From contig CALSFV010000112.1 of NCBI GenBank assembly GCA_943737045.1, positions 151,677 through 215,676 of the forward strand: a stretch of DNA of 64,000 nucleotides. Direction: 5' to 3'. The stretch is from Parapristionchus giblindavisi. Its lineage: Eukaryota; Nematoda; Chromadorea; Rhabditida; Diplogasteridae. Made by a program: the position numbers and the translations under genes. Below the pieces are notes generated by a model, which was not told the DNA's origin, did no database searches, and saw only the letters and a program-made list of their open reading frames with translations. Of the stretch, positions 12,943-26,000 are shown one piece after another (the first letter of the stretch is position 1; every line of letters starts with the position of its first letter).

Positions 12943-15076
12943 CTAATCATCTTTTCTCTGTGCTCTAATCAATATTTCTTGAGCTGAAGATATAACCATT
13001 CTTCCATCTCGAGTCCACATTTTACCATGAATCAATGATCTACTACCCGCTGAAAGAAGTTAATCATTATCGATTGATCTACAATATTATACAGTACTCA
13101 CCAGCTACAGTACTCTCCGTCTCATATAGTAACCAATCAGTATCTATTTGGAAATCATGACGATGAATCCACATTGAATGATCGAGTGATGCAGCCATAC
13201 CCAATCTTTAATATTATATCATCAAATGTAACATATTCCATTATTTATATGTTAGATATATTACAATATTGGTTAATTCCAATGAAAAATACGGGGAGAT
13301 GGAACAGAAATTGTCATTAAAAGTATGAATGTGTCTTTTCTGTCCGCTATTGTAGATATAGAACTATTGTAGAACATAAAGGATGAGATAAATGATATGA
13401 TAGAATGAATAGAATGGTATAGATATAATCTTACTGAAATCCAGCAGCAGCATAAGCACCAAGAGGAGTACCAACAGGTGATACATCTGATATGAATGCA
13501 GCTACACAATGATGAAGATGATGTTCTTCTGCTCCTATGAAAGAAGAGATAGAGATAGAGAATGATAGATGAATGAATGAGACATACCAATAGGAGTATT
13601 ACTCTTCACCCAACATGCAAACTTCATCGGTTTATCGAGAGGAACATTGATATATGCACGAGGAGTTATGAATTTGATTTGAAAGGCACGAGGAAAATCA
13701 AGAACCTTAATCATAAACTATTACTAATCAATAATCACAATCACATAAAGATACTACGGTAGAATAATTCTATCTAATCGATAATGAAGAGGAATGAATC
13801 GAACCTGTTGATATGCAATAGCAGCACGTTGACCTTCAGGAGATACAGTTGATGGATCATTGAGTAATCTAAATACAACTATTGATTCATTGATTGATCT
13901 ATCATTTTCATATCTACCGTACCTATTAAGGAATTGATTAGCATCTTCACATTCTTCTGGAGGTGGTACATCAGGCATAGGTGTTTGATGACAGATTGCA
14001 TCAGGCTACAGTATGAATGAGATTATTGATTGATTGGATCAAATATGAATATACCTCATCTCTTTGATAAGATATTGAAGTAGAGAATACACATTTTCCA
14101 TTTTGTCTCGCTCTTACTAATCGAGTACAAAATGAACGACCATCACGAATACGAGATACTTCGAAGACTAATGGACGATCAGCATCAGCTTTAATAAATA
14201 TAATATTACTATATATCAGTCATAGAAGATACTGTACATCATAGATTAGAATATGGTTACTGTAGATTACAGATTATGCATATTGTACATCATAGATTAA
14301 TATACTGTAGCTAGAAGCGAGAATAAAGACGCTGTCAAATAAAATGGATTTCAAATATTGGTAAAAGTAGACAATTACAGTATTATCATATAAAATATAT
14401 GGATGGCTAAATTGATTAAAATGATAGAAAACTGAAAGAGATATGGAGAATAAATGAATGAATAGAGAATGAATACCTTGATATAGGAAATTACTATGTA
14501 ATGAATGTACATGTAATCCAGGTTCCATTGTTCGTTGAGCTGCCATCATTGCTTGTCCAACTACCTTCAATAACATTATTGATTAATCATTCAATCAATC
14601 GATATTCCCTAACCTGTCCACCGTATACCCGATTATGAGCTTTCCTTCCTCGTAAGAGATGAGTAGATCTGAAATTAATCGATTAGTCAATAAAACAATC
14701 GATAAATCTGAATTACAGTACCTGTATAAGTCAGTATCGATTTCTTCTAATTTCAAAAATGTTTTGAAAAGATCTAATTTATAAGTTTCTGGATCTGAAA
14801 TATGATCAAATTATGATTATGACAATGATGAGATCATAATGATAATACCAGGAGTTCTTGATCTTGCTCTAGGCACTTGTACTGTTAATGATGACGAGCA
14901 ATACTCTAAAGACATATCAACGAATATAAAGATCAAAGATCAAAAATCGAACCTGATTTATCGTTGTTATCGTTTTCATCTGACATGACTGAAAGGAATA
15001 GAATAAAGAAATCTCAAAGAGAGTCCAAAGATCAAAGATCAAAGATCATACCAAGTTCAGAAGGGACATTGCCCAT
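12943..15076 (-). CDS. Acyl-CoA thioesterase, ACOT8/TesB family (hotdog fold)
   Basis: Hydrolyses acyl-CoA to free acid and CoA; the ACOT8 relatives are peroxisomal. Thirteen short exons give about 350 residues with two hotdog domains. The first domain contains YGGQVVGQAMMAAQRT and LHVHSLHSNFL. The second holds the TesB catalytic elements in order: aspartate in LDHSMWIHRHDFQ, threonine in ESTVAG and glutamine in SSAQEILIR, so the active site looks complete. The C-terminus ends RAQRKDD, with no SKL-type peroxisomal signal, so peroxisomal location is not supported by the tail. Start chosen at MGNVPSEL; the N-terminal 25 residues are acidic and poorly conserved. Length is normal for the family (about 320). 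It is followed closely by the convergent gene at 12078-12900. Confidence 0.9.
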
Positions 15077-15503
15077 AGTTGAATATAATGGAAAAGGAAT
15101 ATAATGAATGAATAAGAATAAAGAGGAAAGGACATGATAGAGAAATGAACTATTTGACTATACTACACGATATACTACAGATGGTTGAAATATTTAACTA
15201 GATAGAACTTTCAATGAATAGATGAAGGATATAGAGAAGAGTTAAGAAGTAGTAAATAAGAGATAGAGAGTGTAAAGAGTGAAAGAGAATGAAAGAGAAA
15301 GAGAAAGGATGAATTGATTGAGAAAAGGTTCATTCAATGCTACACTACATACACACTACATTATACACAAGAATGACGATATAAAGATATCAATATTGAC
15401 ATTTGGACACATTCATATAAACTCATTATAATGTATAACAATCATTTATCACATCTGTTGTTACCATATCAATTAATCATAAAATACCTCGTATTTATAC
15501 TTA

Positions 15504-15943
15504 CTAGGGAATGGTTTCTTTGATGGTTGAAAATACGGGGAGTGACCTACATGGTAATATTCAGCATGGTCGAATTAGTAAGAATCAACTTTCAAAAGCT
15601 GCGAATGATCGATTTTTAAACGAAACCCGTCGCATATCCGCCGCACAAAAGATAGCCAAAAAAGATTTTTTGGACTTGATTTCCACTGAAACAGCATTTT
15701 TTTTGCTTGAATTACCATGCAGATATAAAATGCTGTCGGGGGAATCGAATTCGAGTTCAAAAGTGAAAAAAATTTTATAAAATGCAACATTTTGGCTGTC
15801 TTTCGTGCGGCGGATATGCGGTTTCGTTTAAAAATCGATCATTCGCAGCTTTTGAAAGTTGATTCTTACTAATTCTACCATGCTGAATATTACTATATAG
15901 GTCACTCCCCGTGATTTCAACCATCAAAGAAACCATTCGCTAG
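15504..15943. mobile_element. 440-bp foldback MITE flanked by TTA
   Basis: Arms of roughly 160 bp (about 15504-15660 and 15785-15943) are near-perfect inverted repeats beginning CTAG(G/C)GAATGGTTTC. TTA directly flanks both ends (15501-15503, 15944-15946), fitting the 3-bp TWA target duplication of PIF/Harbinger elements. The central ~120 bp is unpaired and encodes nothing recognisable. It lies between the ACOT8 and PARL genes. Confidence 0.75.
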
Positions 15944-16141
15944 TTAAACTATTGATAACAAATCGATAATGAAATGAAGATAAATCATGATGAAATATAA
16001 CAGATATAAGATCTAATCTTATTTGAATACAAAGAAATCATATTAGTTCATCTCTAAAGCGATCTACCAAATTACAACAATCGATCAATCGACAGTACTA
16101 CAGTATTCTACCAATCGATTAATCTATAACAATACAGTAAC

Positions 16142-17823
16142 CTATTCAACACTAGTCCACTTTTGCCATTTCTTCTGTATATGTTTTCTCCAACATCCCC
16201 ACATGAATCGTTCTCCCCACAGAGCATATGCACTAAAATGAATATTTCAATCAATAATATATTCAATCAATTAATCAATAATAACATACACTCCAAATAG
16301 AGCTCCTCCTAAATGAGCTGCATGATCAAATAATTTGAATTTGAATAAGAGACCGGCTGCATCAAATATAATTAATCCAATCACCTTAAATCAATAATAT
16401 AAAACATTTTTCCAATAACAAAAAAATAGAATGAAACTAACAGCAGATTGTGCAGAGAAATCAAATCCAGGTACGAATACAATCTTAAGTCGAGCATCGG
16501 GAATCTTACAACATGTATATGTAAGCACAGCTAGAATTGCTCCACTCTGAAGAAATCAAGAGATCAAAGGTCAAAGATCAAACACAGAAATTAGATGTAC
16601 GTCACTATGATCTTCTAAAAGACAGAATAAATAAAGATAGAGAATGAATAGAATAAATAATAATAATAAACAAACAGCTCCAAGTGCTCTAATAGGAGAT
16701 CTAACAATAGCTTTATGAGCCAATGAACCAAATGATGAAGCTGCGGCTGCTGTCAAATAGAATGCACCGAACTAAATTTATATATATATTATAGTGATAT
16801 CATTAACTGTATCATGATACCTGATCGGGTCCGAAGAATTTATCAACAGAAACATGAACAAATGTCCATAGAACATACATATTGAGACCAAGATGAATGA
16901 GTGAAGAATGAGAGAATGCAGATAGAATCATTGGAGAACATAATGACTCTAGAATAAGAATATATGATATGATATTCTTGATTACATCCTCACAAAACTT
17001 TCAATAAGGAACAATGGTAATGAATATAAAAGATATAGATACTTACTAGAAGCATAACTATTACTGAAGTATCTCCACATCATTGGTTGAAGATTCTTTG
17101 CCCTCCATAGAAGAAATACAAGACAATTACTCTATAAAGAAATCGTTATATAAGAATCAATCAGCAGTATAACTAACCAGAACGAGAGCAACTGCACATT
17201 TCTCCCCTGATGATAGATTGATTTCATTTGGTTGACCACTGAAACTATTTAAATTGTCATTTTATTGACCTGGTATATCATTGTTTGTACTAATCTACTA
17301 GTTGCAGGCTACTCGATAAATATCAAAAGGCATACACTAACTGTTGTTGTTTAAAGAAGTTAGATGCATGATGAAGGAAGTGTCTGTTCATTAACTCTTT
17401 TTGTCGTTCCCAATCAACTAATGAAGCTACAGTGAATGATACTGTTCCTACCTTTAATCAAATGTCATCATAAAAATGATTAAATGGAGGACAACTAACT
17501 CCAACAGTGAATCCGAGTGCTTTGATTAGATCACTTCTAGGTCGAACTGGAATAGAATCAGAGAGAATGTGTGCATCTTGTTTATTGACCGATGATTTCA
17601 ATGACTCCTTGATCTCCTGCAGAGAAAATATCAATAAAAGAGAGATATATATTTAAACAACAAAGAAACTTTCAAAAAGACAATTGTAATAAACCTGTCG
17701 ATGAAGCCGATTTCTGAATGTTTCTCGTGAGAATCGTTCCAATCGTGGTTTCTGTACATAAAATGTCCGCACCGATTGTCGACAGCATCCAAAAACAGCA
17801 GCTTTCACTACCAAAAACGTCAT
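16142..17823 (-). CDS. PARL-type mitochondrial rhomboid serine protease
   Basis: An intramembrane serine protease of the inner mitochondrial membrane that cleaves PINK1/PGAM5-type single-pass substrates. About 340 residues over nine or so exons. The N-terminus (MTFLVVKAAVFGCCRQSVRT...) is basic and hydrophobic, as a mitochondrial targeting sequence would be. Rhomboid signatures in order: HLGLNMYVLW (helix 2, His/Asn of the oxyanion site), GASGAI with the nucleophile serine, and DHAAHLGG with the catalytic histidine. An extra membrane helix before the rhomboid core (ALGFTVGVGTVSFTVASL) matches the 1+6 topology of PARL. The frame also continues upstream to an ATG at 17868, but the start at 17823 gives the cleaner targeting peptide. 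Nematode counterpart would be ROM-5. Confidence 0.88.
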
Positions 17824-18167
17824 GTTCAGCGCAAAATGAAACTTACATACTGACACATTAAATTTCAAGTGCCCAAGTGAACTACCGTAGTTTTGGCATC
17901 GTAAGCTTTTTCGTGTCAGTTATTTAATTTGTACAGTAATCTTATTACAGTGCATTATCAAAAAACCTTTAAAATATTATTTTATTGGGATTCAACGTGA
18001 ATATAGAATAACAAAATTGATATTGAATATTTGAACACGTAATATTTGAGAAGTAATCACAAAGAAAAATGAAGAGATGAATTGATGATAGACCCGTCAT
18101 AAGGTCATATTAAGAGATCCAATCAATTTCTAATCAATATTAATCAATATGGTCGTTGAAATTGAGA

Positions 18168-20127
18168 TTAAATTGGAAGTGAACGTTTAGCACCCACAGC
18201 AGAAAGAGGAAGAAATGATCTAAAAGAAGATTAAAATACTGTTATGGTATACTGTAATGAATCATGAAAACAAAAAAGAAATAAGCTAATACATACAAGG
18301 GGATATGTTCATATTCAAAGTGGACATGTTACTGGATTAACAAGCTGAAGATAATAACTGTAAGAGAATGTTAGTATACATGATACGATACTCATGCAAT
18401 CAACCACATTCAGAACAAATTTCCTAGCACTGTCTCATTACGGAATTCACGAATTCCCTTATCTATAAGGGAAAAATTCCGTAAAGAGACTTTGCTAGGG
18501 AATAATTCCATTATGGATTAGGGATTTTTCTGAGCGTGCATATCAATCAATAAATACTCATTCAATCAATTAAATCAATCAATCGATCAATAAATGAGCA
18601 CATACGTTTCATTATGTCGAGTAGACAATTTCTTATTAGGTGTACTACTATTTGATCGTATTTTTCTACATCCAAGAAGTGTGAATAAAGCTTCTCTATA
18701 TTCTGATGAACACAAAGCATACAAATAAAAATTGAATAGATATCTAAAAGAATGTATTTACTTTATTAATCTATTTAAGTGCATTCAAACTTACGCAGAG
18801 GTCTCTGATATATTAGCTCCAGCTCGAAATATTTGCCATGAAATGGAGTCCTTCTCTGTTTTGTCAACAAAGAGATGCAAAAGCTGTAATATGATAAGTT
18901 TAAGTGAACTTAATAATAAATCAAAGAATAAATTACCGTAGCTGGTAGATTACAAACAACAAAAGTGATAGATGTAACTGTTAGAAGAATAGAAAGACGA
19001 AATCTTTCTGTCTTTGGTCGATCTCTTATTTGACTACTTCTCCTGTTAGGACTGTAGTAGAGATCAAAGATCAATTCTCATTATACAATGCATACCAATT
19101 CTTCTTATGCATCTTTCGTAGAGCATCAACCATCATAATATTCAATATAACAATAAGAATCATAGGACCTATCTTAGTTAGCAACTAAATCATTATGATG
19201 TAATATCAAATCAATTGCATAAAATATACCTCTCTTGAAATTATATACGTTTTGAAGATAACTAATTGTTCTGTCGGATTTCTGACTAATTCATATTCCT
19301 CGCTATAGTGAATTGATAAATCAAAAGATCAAAGATCAAAGATCAATCTCTTACGTTTGGTTGTTCTTCTTTAATTCTTTTTGAATTGTAGTAGGAATAT
19401 GAATGATGAATGCAGCAACTACCAGACATTTGACTACACGATGTGCTCGACGACTAAAAGATCAAAGATCAAAGGTCAAAGATCAACAGATTAAAGTCGA
19501 ACCTTGAATCTACATTATTGAAGAAATGAATGGGATGACATACAGATAGATATCGATCGATTGTCATTGCTACAATACACATTGCACTGAAAGAATCATA
19601 TTTGATCTTTGATCTTTGATCTTTGAATTATCTATCCAGTCAAAAGACACACAATCATCCATTCACACTCAATGGAAAGAACGTCTAATGATATCTTGTG
19701 TAAACTATTCTCTCTGTTGATATTTGATCTTTGATCTTTGATCTCTTACCTCAGAGCAAGAAATGTATTAGCTATAGTGAGTTCAAGATGTGCATGATAC
19801 CACATAATATAATAATTACGATGGAATGTATATCCACTTAAACGAATACAAAAAGGAATTGCAAATATAATAGAGAATATATCAGAGATTGCAGAGGCCT
19901 TGAATATATTATTGATTGCTATATCGATTGATATATTCTATACTTTGAGATAAACAAAACCATTAGATGGTAGACGAAGAAGAGTTGAGATATTGATGCA
20001 TTGATTGATACAACCTTAATTGATGTCATTCATGACAATTGTCATCTAATGACAATAGATGTGACTGACCTAATGTCAATACAACAGGAAGAATGACTGC
20101 ATGGGCATAGTATTCTATTAGTGCCAT
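18168..20127 (-). CDS. Rhodopsin-family GPCR, neuropeptide (FMRFamide-like) receptor type
   Basis: A seven-helix plasma-membrane receptor resembling nematode FMRFamide-receptor-like proteins; the ligand is unknown. Visible elements: TM1 (HAVILPVVLTLGCINQCINI), the intracellular LLRLPSNGFVYLK loop, TM2 with AISD, TM3 ending in DRYLSV (about residue 103), a basic third loop with NRRSSQIRDRPKTERFR, TM6 with VCNLPAT, and TM7 LFNFYLYALCSSEYREALF. The extracellular N-terminus is only a few residues in this model, so a further 5' exon upstream of the GA tract is possible. The 3' end has two in-frame solutions: a last exon ending at 18168 (tail ...SAVGAKRSLPI) or a closer exon near 18310-18350 (tail ...LVNPVTCPL). 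Confidence 0.78.
18423..18499. repeat. 77-bp hairpin in the last GPCR intron
   Basis: Inverted repeat with arms CCTAGCA...TACGGAATT and AATTCCGTA...TGCTAGG around a centre that itself reads GAATTCCCTT/AAGGGAA. It may be a tiny MITE; no clear target duplication is visible. Confidence 0.7.
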
Positions 20128-20194
20128 TTATTGAATTAAAACTACCGATGGAGAATAGAAGAGAACATCTGTGGTAGAAGATGATATGATAGAT

Positions 20195-20382
20195 GGAGAG
20201 AGAGGGAGAGGTATAGAGAGGGAGAGAGAGAGAGGGAGAGGGAGAGGGAGAGGGATAGAGGTAGGAGGGAGAGGGAGAGGGATAGAGAGGGAGAGGGAGA
20301 GAGAGGGAAAGGGATAGAGAGGGAGAGGGAGAGAGAGGGAGAGGGAGAGAGATGGAGAGAGAGGAAGAGGGAGAGGGAGAGA

Positions 20383-20478
<96 letters not shown>

Positions 20479-20485
20479 AGAGGGA
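20195..20485. repeat. (GAGAGG)n then (GA)n purine microsatellite
   Basis: Mixed GAGAGG/GAGGGA units (20195-20390) run into about 45 perfect GA dinucleotides (20385-20475). It lies just upstream of the GPCR start codon. Another GAGGGA tract lies at 20700-20805. Confidence 0.95.
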
Positions 20486-21850
20486 GGTATATGAAGAAGA
20501 GGACAATAGAAAGTACTCGTATATGGATATAGAGAGAATGGAATAAATATTAAATAATTAGATACTTAGTTGATTAACCATACTAATATATGTATTCATT
20601 GAATATAAGATGAAAGAGACTCTATCTCTCTTAGACTTTCATTAGACTTAATGAGAAGAAATTACCATTGTTGAATCAAAGAAGAAATAGCTAAGGAAGA
20701 AGAGATGGAGGGAGAGGAAATGGGAGAGGGAGGAAGAAGAGGAGCGAGGGAGAGAGAGGGAGATGGAGGGGAGAGGGAGAGGGAGGGGGAGAATGGAGGA
20801 GGGTGAGATAGGAGCATGAGGTAGAGGATCCTTGAGGCATCTTCTCCATATGTACCAATGACGTCTTTGACTTGAATTGCACGAAGTAATGAATTGAATA
20901 TAAAGAGATCATATTACATAAACAAGATCATTCATTTACTATTATAATACATCATATATATTATTCATATCTAATATTTATTATGGTATAGTTGCAGTGA
21001 GAACTCTGCATCTTACAGTAATCTTCTAATCATAGACAAAAGAGAGATGATGTTACTCGTAGATATAATAATTATAATCATATATAAAGATATAGTAATA
21101 TTGCTCTTATAATAAGGTCAATAGATAGAGGAAGTTATGAAAGATGATGAAGAATATTATAGTAGATGAATAGAACTCAATTCTATTATATTAAATACTA
21201 TGATCTATCATTATATGACATTCATATTTAATCATATAATATTGAAACATTTATCTATGTACCTAAAGTTAAGAAAATAGATAGATATAGTCATATGAGA
21301 TGATGATAATGTGTTGATAATTAAGAATAGAAGATTGACTCAATTGGGAAGAGGAAGGAGAGAATGAATAGATGGATAGAGAAGGACAATGAAGGAAGAA
21401 GAAGACGATAGTATAGTATAGAATACATATGAATGAATAGAAGAGATATTCATCATAAGAGATATTATTCTATTTATCCTTCTCTATTTCCATTGTTTAG
21501 TGAAACAATGTATCTATCTCTCTATCTGGAATAGAATCTAATATAGAGATAGAGATAGATATAGATGGATGATTGGTGGAAGGTTTTAATACTTCTTCCT
21601 TCTATTCAAACATTCTCAACACGCGATTTGATTTCATTCATAGTAATGAAAGAGAAGAATCATCTCTTATTTCATTCATCATCATATATTCATCCTTTAA
21701 TACCATATCATATCATCTTTCATATTCACCCACTTCATTCCATTATATTCATTCAATTCATTAATCAACAATCAACAATTCACGATTCAAAACAGTCATA
21801 ACCATATCTAATAAAACACGACTAGTGAAAGTGAGATCAAAGATCAAATA
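20486..21850. other. Intergenic, AT-rich
   Basis: No gene seen. Apart from the GAGGGA tract at 20700-20805 the sequence is unique AT-rich DNA with many ATAGATAG-type words. Confidence 0.6.
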
Positions 21851-22737
21851 TTAAACTCTGGGAGCTCCATTTCCTTCAGCATTCATCATTTGGTGTTCCT
21901 GAAAAAGGTACCATATTCTTTTAGATCATTTACCCTAGAACAATCTACAGTAATCTTCGGACAACAACAGTACCTGGAATCGAAGTGACATTCTCTGGGT
22001 CATCTTGAGATACTTATCAAGACAATTCGTACTACATCTTTCTTCCTTATCTGATACCGTTCTACAATCAATCAATCAATAAAACAACCAATCAATCAAT
22101 AACCAATTATTCAAATACAGTATACCTGGAAGTCATATCAGTGACACATGATCCAAAGCATTGTTCAGTCACTACATTGTATTGCATGAGAAAATCACTA
22201 TAATTAATCGATATTGATATCATGATTAGTAACACAATGAATACTAAGAATAATAAGACTCGGTTCTAGTTTGAACTTCTATTCATTCTATTCTATAAAC
22301 AAGACAATTACTCTAATTCAATACAATTGACTTTGTCTCTCCATTAAGTAATTCTCTATTATTTCAATGAATTCCACTTCAATTTATATCCTTTCTCTTA
22401 TCTATTTATTATTCTCAACAACAGAGCAACTATAATACAATTCTCATTACCATTTTCAACATATCTAATAGAATAGGATAATATGTTAAGATGTCCAAAT
22501 AAAGGATGAAGCTACAATAACCACTGTTCATGTATCTAATATATGAAAGTGTAAGCACATTGTTCACACTATGGGAAGTAAGTAGTTCATCCAATTCTAT
22601 CCATTGACGTCAAACTAAAACATAAACAACTCATCCACGTTTATCTATTCTATTCCCGTATGGACTCATCTCTCATATGATATAATCAATTGATTCACTC
22701 ACCGGAAAGTCTTGAGATCTGTATCCATTTGAGCCAT
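21851..22737 (-). CDS. Mitochondrial import chaperone TIM9
   Basis: Small Tim chaperone of the intermembrane space that, with Tim10, escorts hydrophobic precursors to the TIM22 complex. Four exons (22703-22737, 22126-22197, then two ending at 21851) encode 80 residues. The twin CX3C motifs are intact: CFGSC (residues 25-29) and CSTNC (45-49). They are followed by the TIM9-specific [20 protein letters not shown]. Length is normal. The first intron, about 500 bp, is unusually long for this window. The aminotransferase gene ends 289 bp upstream on the same strand, close enough for co-transcription, though this is inference. Confidence 0.95.
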
Positions 22738-23025
22738 TATGATATCTACAGATCATAATTAACAATTAGATTGAATATCAGATACAGTAATCAATAGTCA
22801 ACGATAGAATATAAGGGATTTAAACCATTGCATACATTTGATTCGGTCAGCTAAATTATTTTATACACATTAGCATAACATAAGAATACATAAATGCGTA
22901 ATCGTAGCTATAAACATATATTATACATCAATAATTCGAAGTGGCACAAATATTGTAAAACAATCCCCGCATATCTATCACTTCGGTACTATAGAATCAA
23001 TATTTAACAATCTACCGTAATCCAT

Positions 23026-26000
23026 CTATTTCTTCTTTGAATCCATTTCTTTCTTCAATTCCTTCAGAATCAATTCAGCCTTGTTTAGAGTATCATCACT
23101 CTGAATGTAAGTAACATTATTATCTTATAATTCATTATTCTCATTTTATATACAATTATTCTCATTTTCAAATTATAGTTTCACAATGATAAGACATTAC
23201 ATATTCATCCAACTTATTTAGTCAATAAGCTTCTATCTTTATCTTCTACTTCATTCTGTATATCACGCATGTCACCTAAGGATTGACCAAAATCGTCTGC
23301 TTCACTACACACTTTTGAGCTGACCCCCTCTTTTCTCCACGGTTTTCGATGGTCCTTGGGTAGGACATCCCTGAACCAGAGTAGCAAGGTTGGTAGATCA
23401 ATCGTCTCTCCAGGAGCTCACGTCAAAGTTCGTCGTTGAGGCCCCTTCCGATGCGATTTTCTCGGCTCACAGGAGAGCTAGGAAAAAGTGATCAACAGAT
23501 GAAATGTGTAAACCGGATTGTCCTGTAATATACTGGAGAATGTGCTGACGATCAATCTGACGTCGAGTCGCTCACCCAAGTACGTTTTGTTCTCGCTGCA
23601 GCCAAATCAGCGAAATTAGTCCATTCCGATGGTTCCTGATACGGATTGACCGATGAATACTGTAGATATGAGAGCAAGTTCCAGTTCCGCCCAGTGGATG
23701 GGCATCCAAGATGGCTACGTCGATTCAGTCCAGCGAGAACTCTCTCGGGAATTCTTCGAGAAACATAGATCACTTGGCCAGAGATCCAGAGAGTTCTAAA
23801 TGGAACTTTTTCTCAGATCTACAGCATTCATCTTTCAATCCGTATCAGGAACCATCGAAATGGACTAATTTCGCTGGTTTGGCTGCAGCGAGAACAAAAC
23901 GAACTTGGGTGAGCGATTCGACGTCAGATTGATCGTCATCCCATTCTCCAGTATATTACAGGACAATCTTGTCAATTAGCCTACAAAGGCGAGTAGATCA
24001 AAGCAACGCGCGGCTTTCATTAGTGATCTACCAGCATTCAAATGCAGTTTTTTGGCCGTCATTCAGCCAAATGCCAACTTAAATCGGATCCCAAGGGCTT
24101 AAATGAAAGCTATTGACGAGCTCTATCGATTGAGCCCAAAACAAAATAGGTCCCGGAACTGTAGAACAAAACCAATTCCTTATGGAACACAAAATCAAAA
24201 AGTTGGATTTTCACATTTTTATCTGAAAGTACTCGAGAAATTACACATTTCATCTGTTGATCACTTTTTCCTAGCTCTCCTGTGAGCCGAGAAAATCGCA
24301 TCGGAAGGGGCCTCAACGACGAACTTTGACGTGAGCTCCTGGATAGACGATTGATCTACCAACCTTGCTACTCTGGTTCAGGGATGTCCTACCCAAGGAC
24401 CATCGAAAACCGTGGAGAAAAGAGGGGGTCAGCTCAAAAGTGTGTAGTGGAATCAGTCAATCCTTAGCTGACATGCGTGATATGAACCCCTCCTATTCAT
24501 ACCATTCTTCTTCTTCTCAATCTCTTCATTCTATTTCAAATTAGGCGGGAGACCGTTCCTTGTCTCTCATCTATATCTTTTCTCTTTCACAATCCTCTCA
24601 CATGTTCATTCAAGGTTCTTCTATCTCTATCTCATATGACTCATTCCTCTTCTATTCCTCCTTCTTCTTCATTGTAGATAAACAAATATCTCCTCTCATC
24701 TTCTATTCATTTAACTTCCATCCCTCTACCATCATCGTTCTTTATCTAATTTCAAATGAATTCTTCTTCCCTCCAAAATGGAGCCTCCCTCTATTACATC
24801 CACCACACCCTATCGTCCTTTCTCTCTATTCTATCATAAGGGGAATGAATCTCCATTATCTTCAATGATCTATCATTCAAAGTTAACTAATAGATACATA
24901 GAGAAGAGACGATGTGTATGAGTGATAATGAGATCATTCACTCAAATCATTCGATGAGTCATCAGATAAAAGATTAAGACGATTGAATGATATGAGAGAG
25001 ATAGATAGACAAATCAATTGGATAATAGATGATAATGATTGACCTAGTCTCCATCTCTATTAGATATGTTCCCTCCTTCAATACAACACCCCCCCCCCCC
25101 CCCCATCAATGAAATGGTATAATGATACCTTAAAGAAGCATAATCTAATCATGTCTTCATTTTCCTTCTTGAATTGATTAGAATAGAATGCAGATGGAGG
25201 AATCGTTGCTAGTTTACGTTCTCTGTAATACATTCAAATGTCATTTGCTTTCAACAAGAATACTATCCTCAATGTAGAAATGTTAAATCTCGTATAGATA
25301 TTTAAAGAAAACTGATATATTTATTATCTAATCAAATATATAAATGATATGACCCTAGTCTATTCATTCATTAATATATTCTCTTACCTACATAACCATC
25401 GTACGAAACGGAAATCCAATGGATCAGGAGATGGATCAGATTCAAATGGACCATGATATCCCTATCAATAGATATCATAATAATCAATCAATATTGATAG
25501 AATAGATACAGTATACCTTGAATCCAGCCATCATAAAGTATCCTGATTCAGGAATGATTGGTTGCATTCCTGCTTCTTTTACCATTGCAGCTAGACGATC
25601 TCTCTTAGCACAAAGTTCAGATGATAGACCTGAGAGATATGGACAGATAGAAATTAATCAATAATACGATACAGTACCTGTTTTGAGATAACTCTTGTCA
25701 GGATGTTCATCCATTATTTTCAGTTCATCTTCCATTGCTTCGGCTACAGCCACTTGAGTTGGAGTTGAACTTCAAATTAATTAATTTTATTAACTTTATT
25801 TCCATACACGCTCTCATATAATCAATGACTTATCATATAAATACTGAGTGTGAGAGCATACCAAGTGAATACACAATTCTGATGAACAGCTTTAATAGGA
25901 GCAAGTAGTGTCTCTGGTCCAATAGCCCATCCTAATTTCCATCCTGTTACTGAGAATGCCTTTCCAGCACTTCCAATCGATATTGTACGTTCAAACATTC

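Noticed and set aside
23220..23290. Possible exon encoding [19 protein letters not shown] next to the foldback element
   Set aside because: The KYAT exon ending CFFK joins in frame and in family sequence to SDDTLNKAE, leaving no place for this segment; part of it is the element's own terminal repeat.
24103..24316. Short open frames in the one-sided part of the 1.2-kb foldback element
   Set aside because: No similarity to a transposase and no conserved motif; they run into the terminal repeat.
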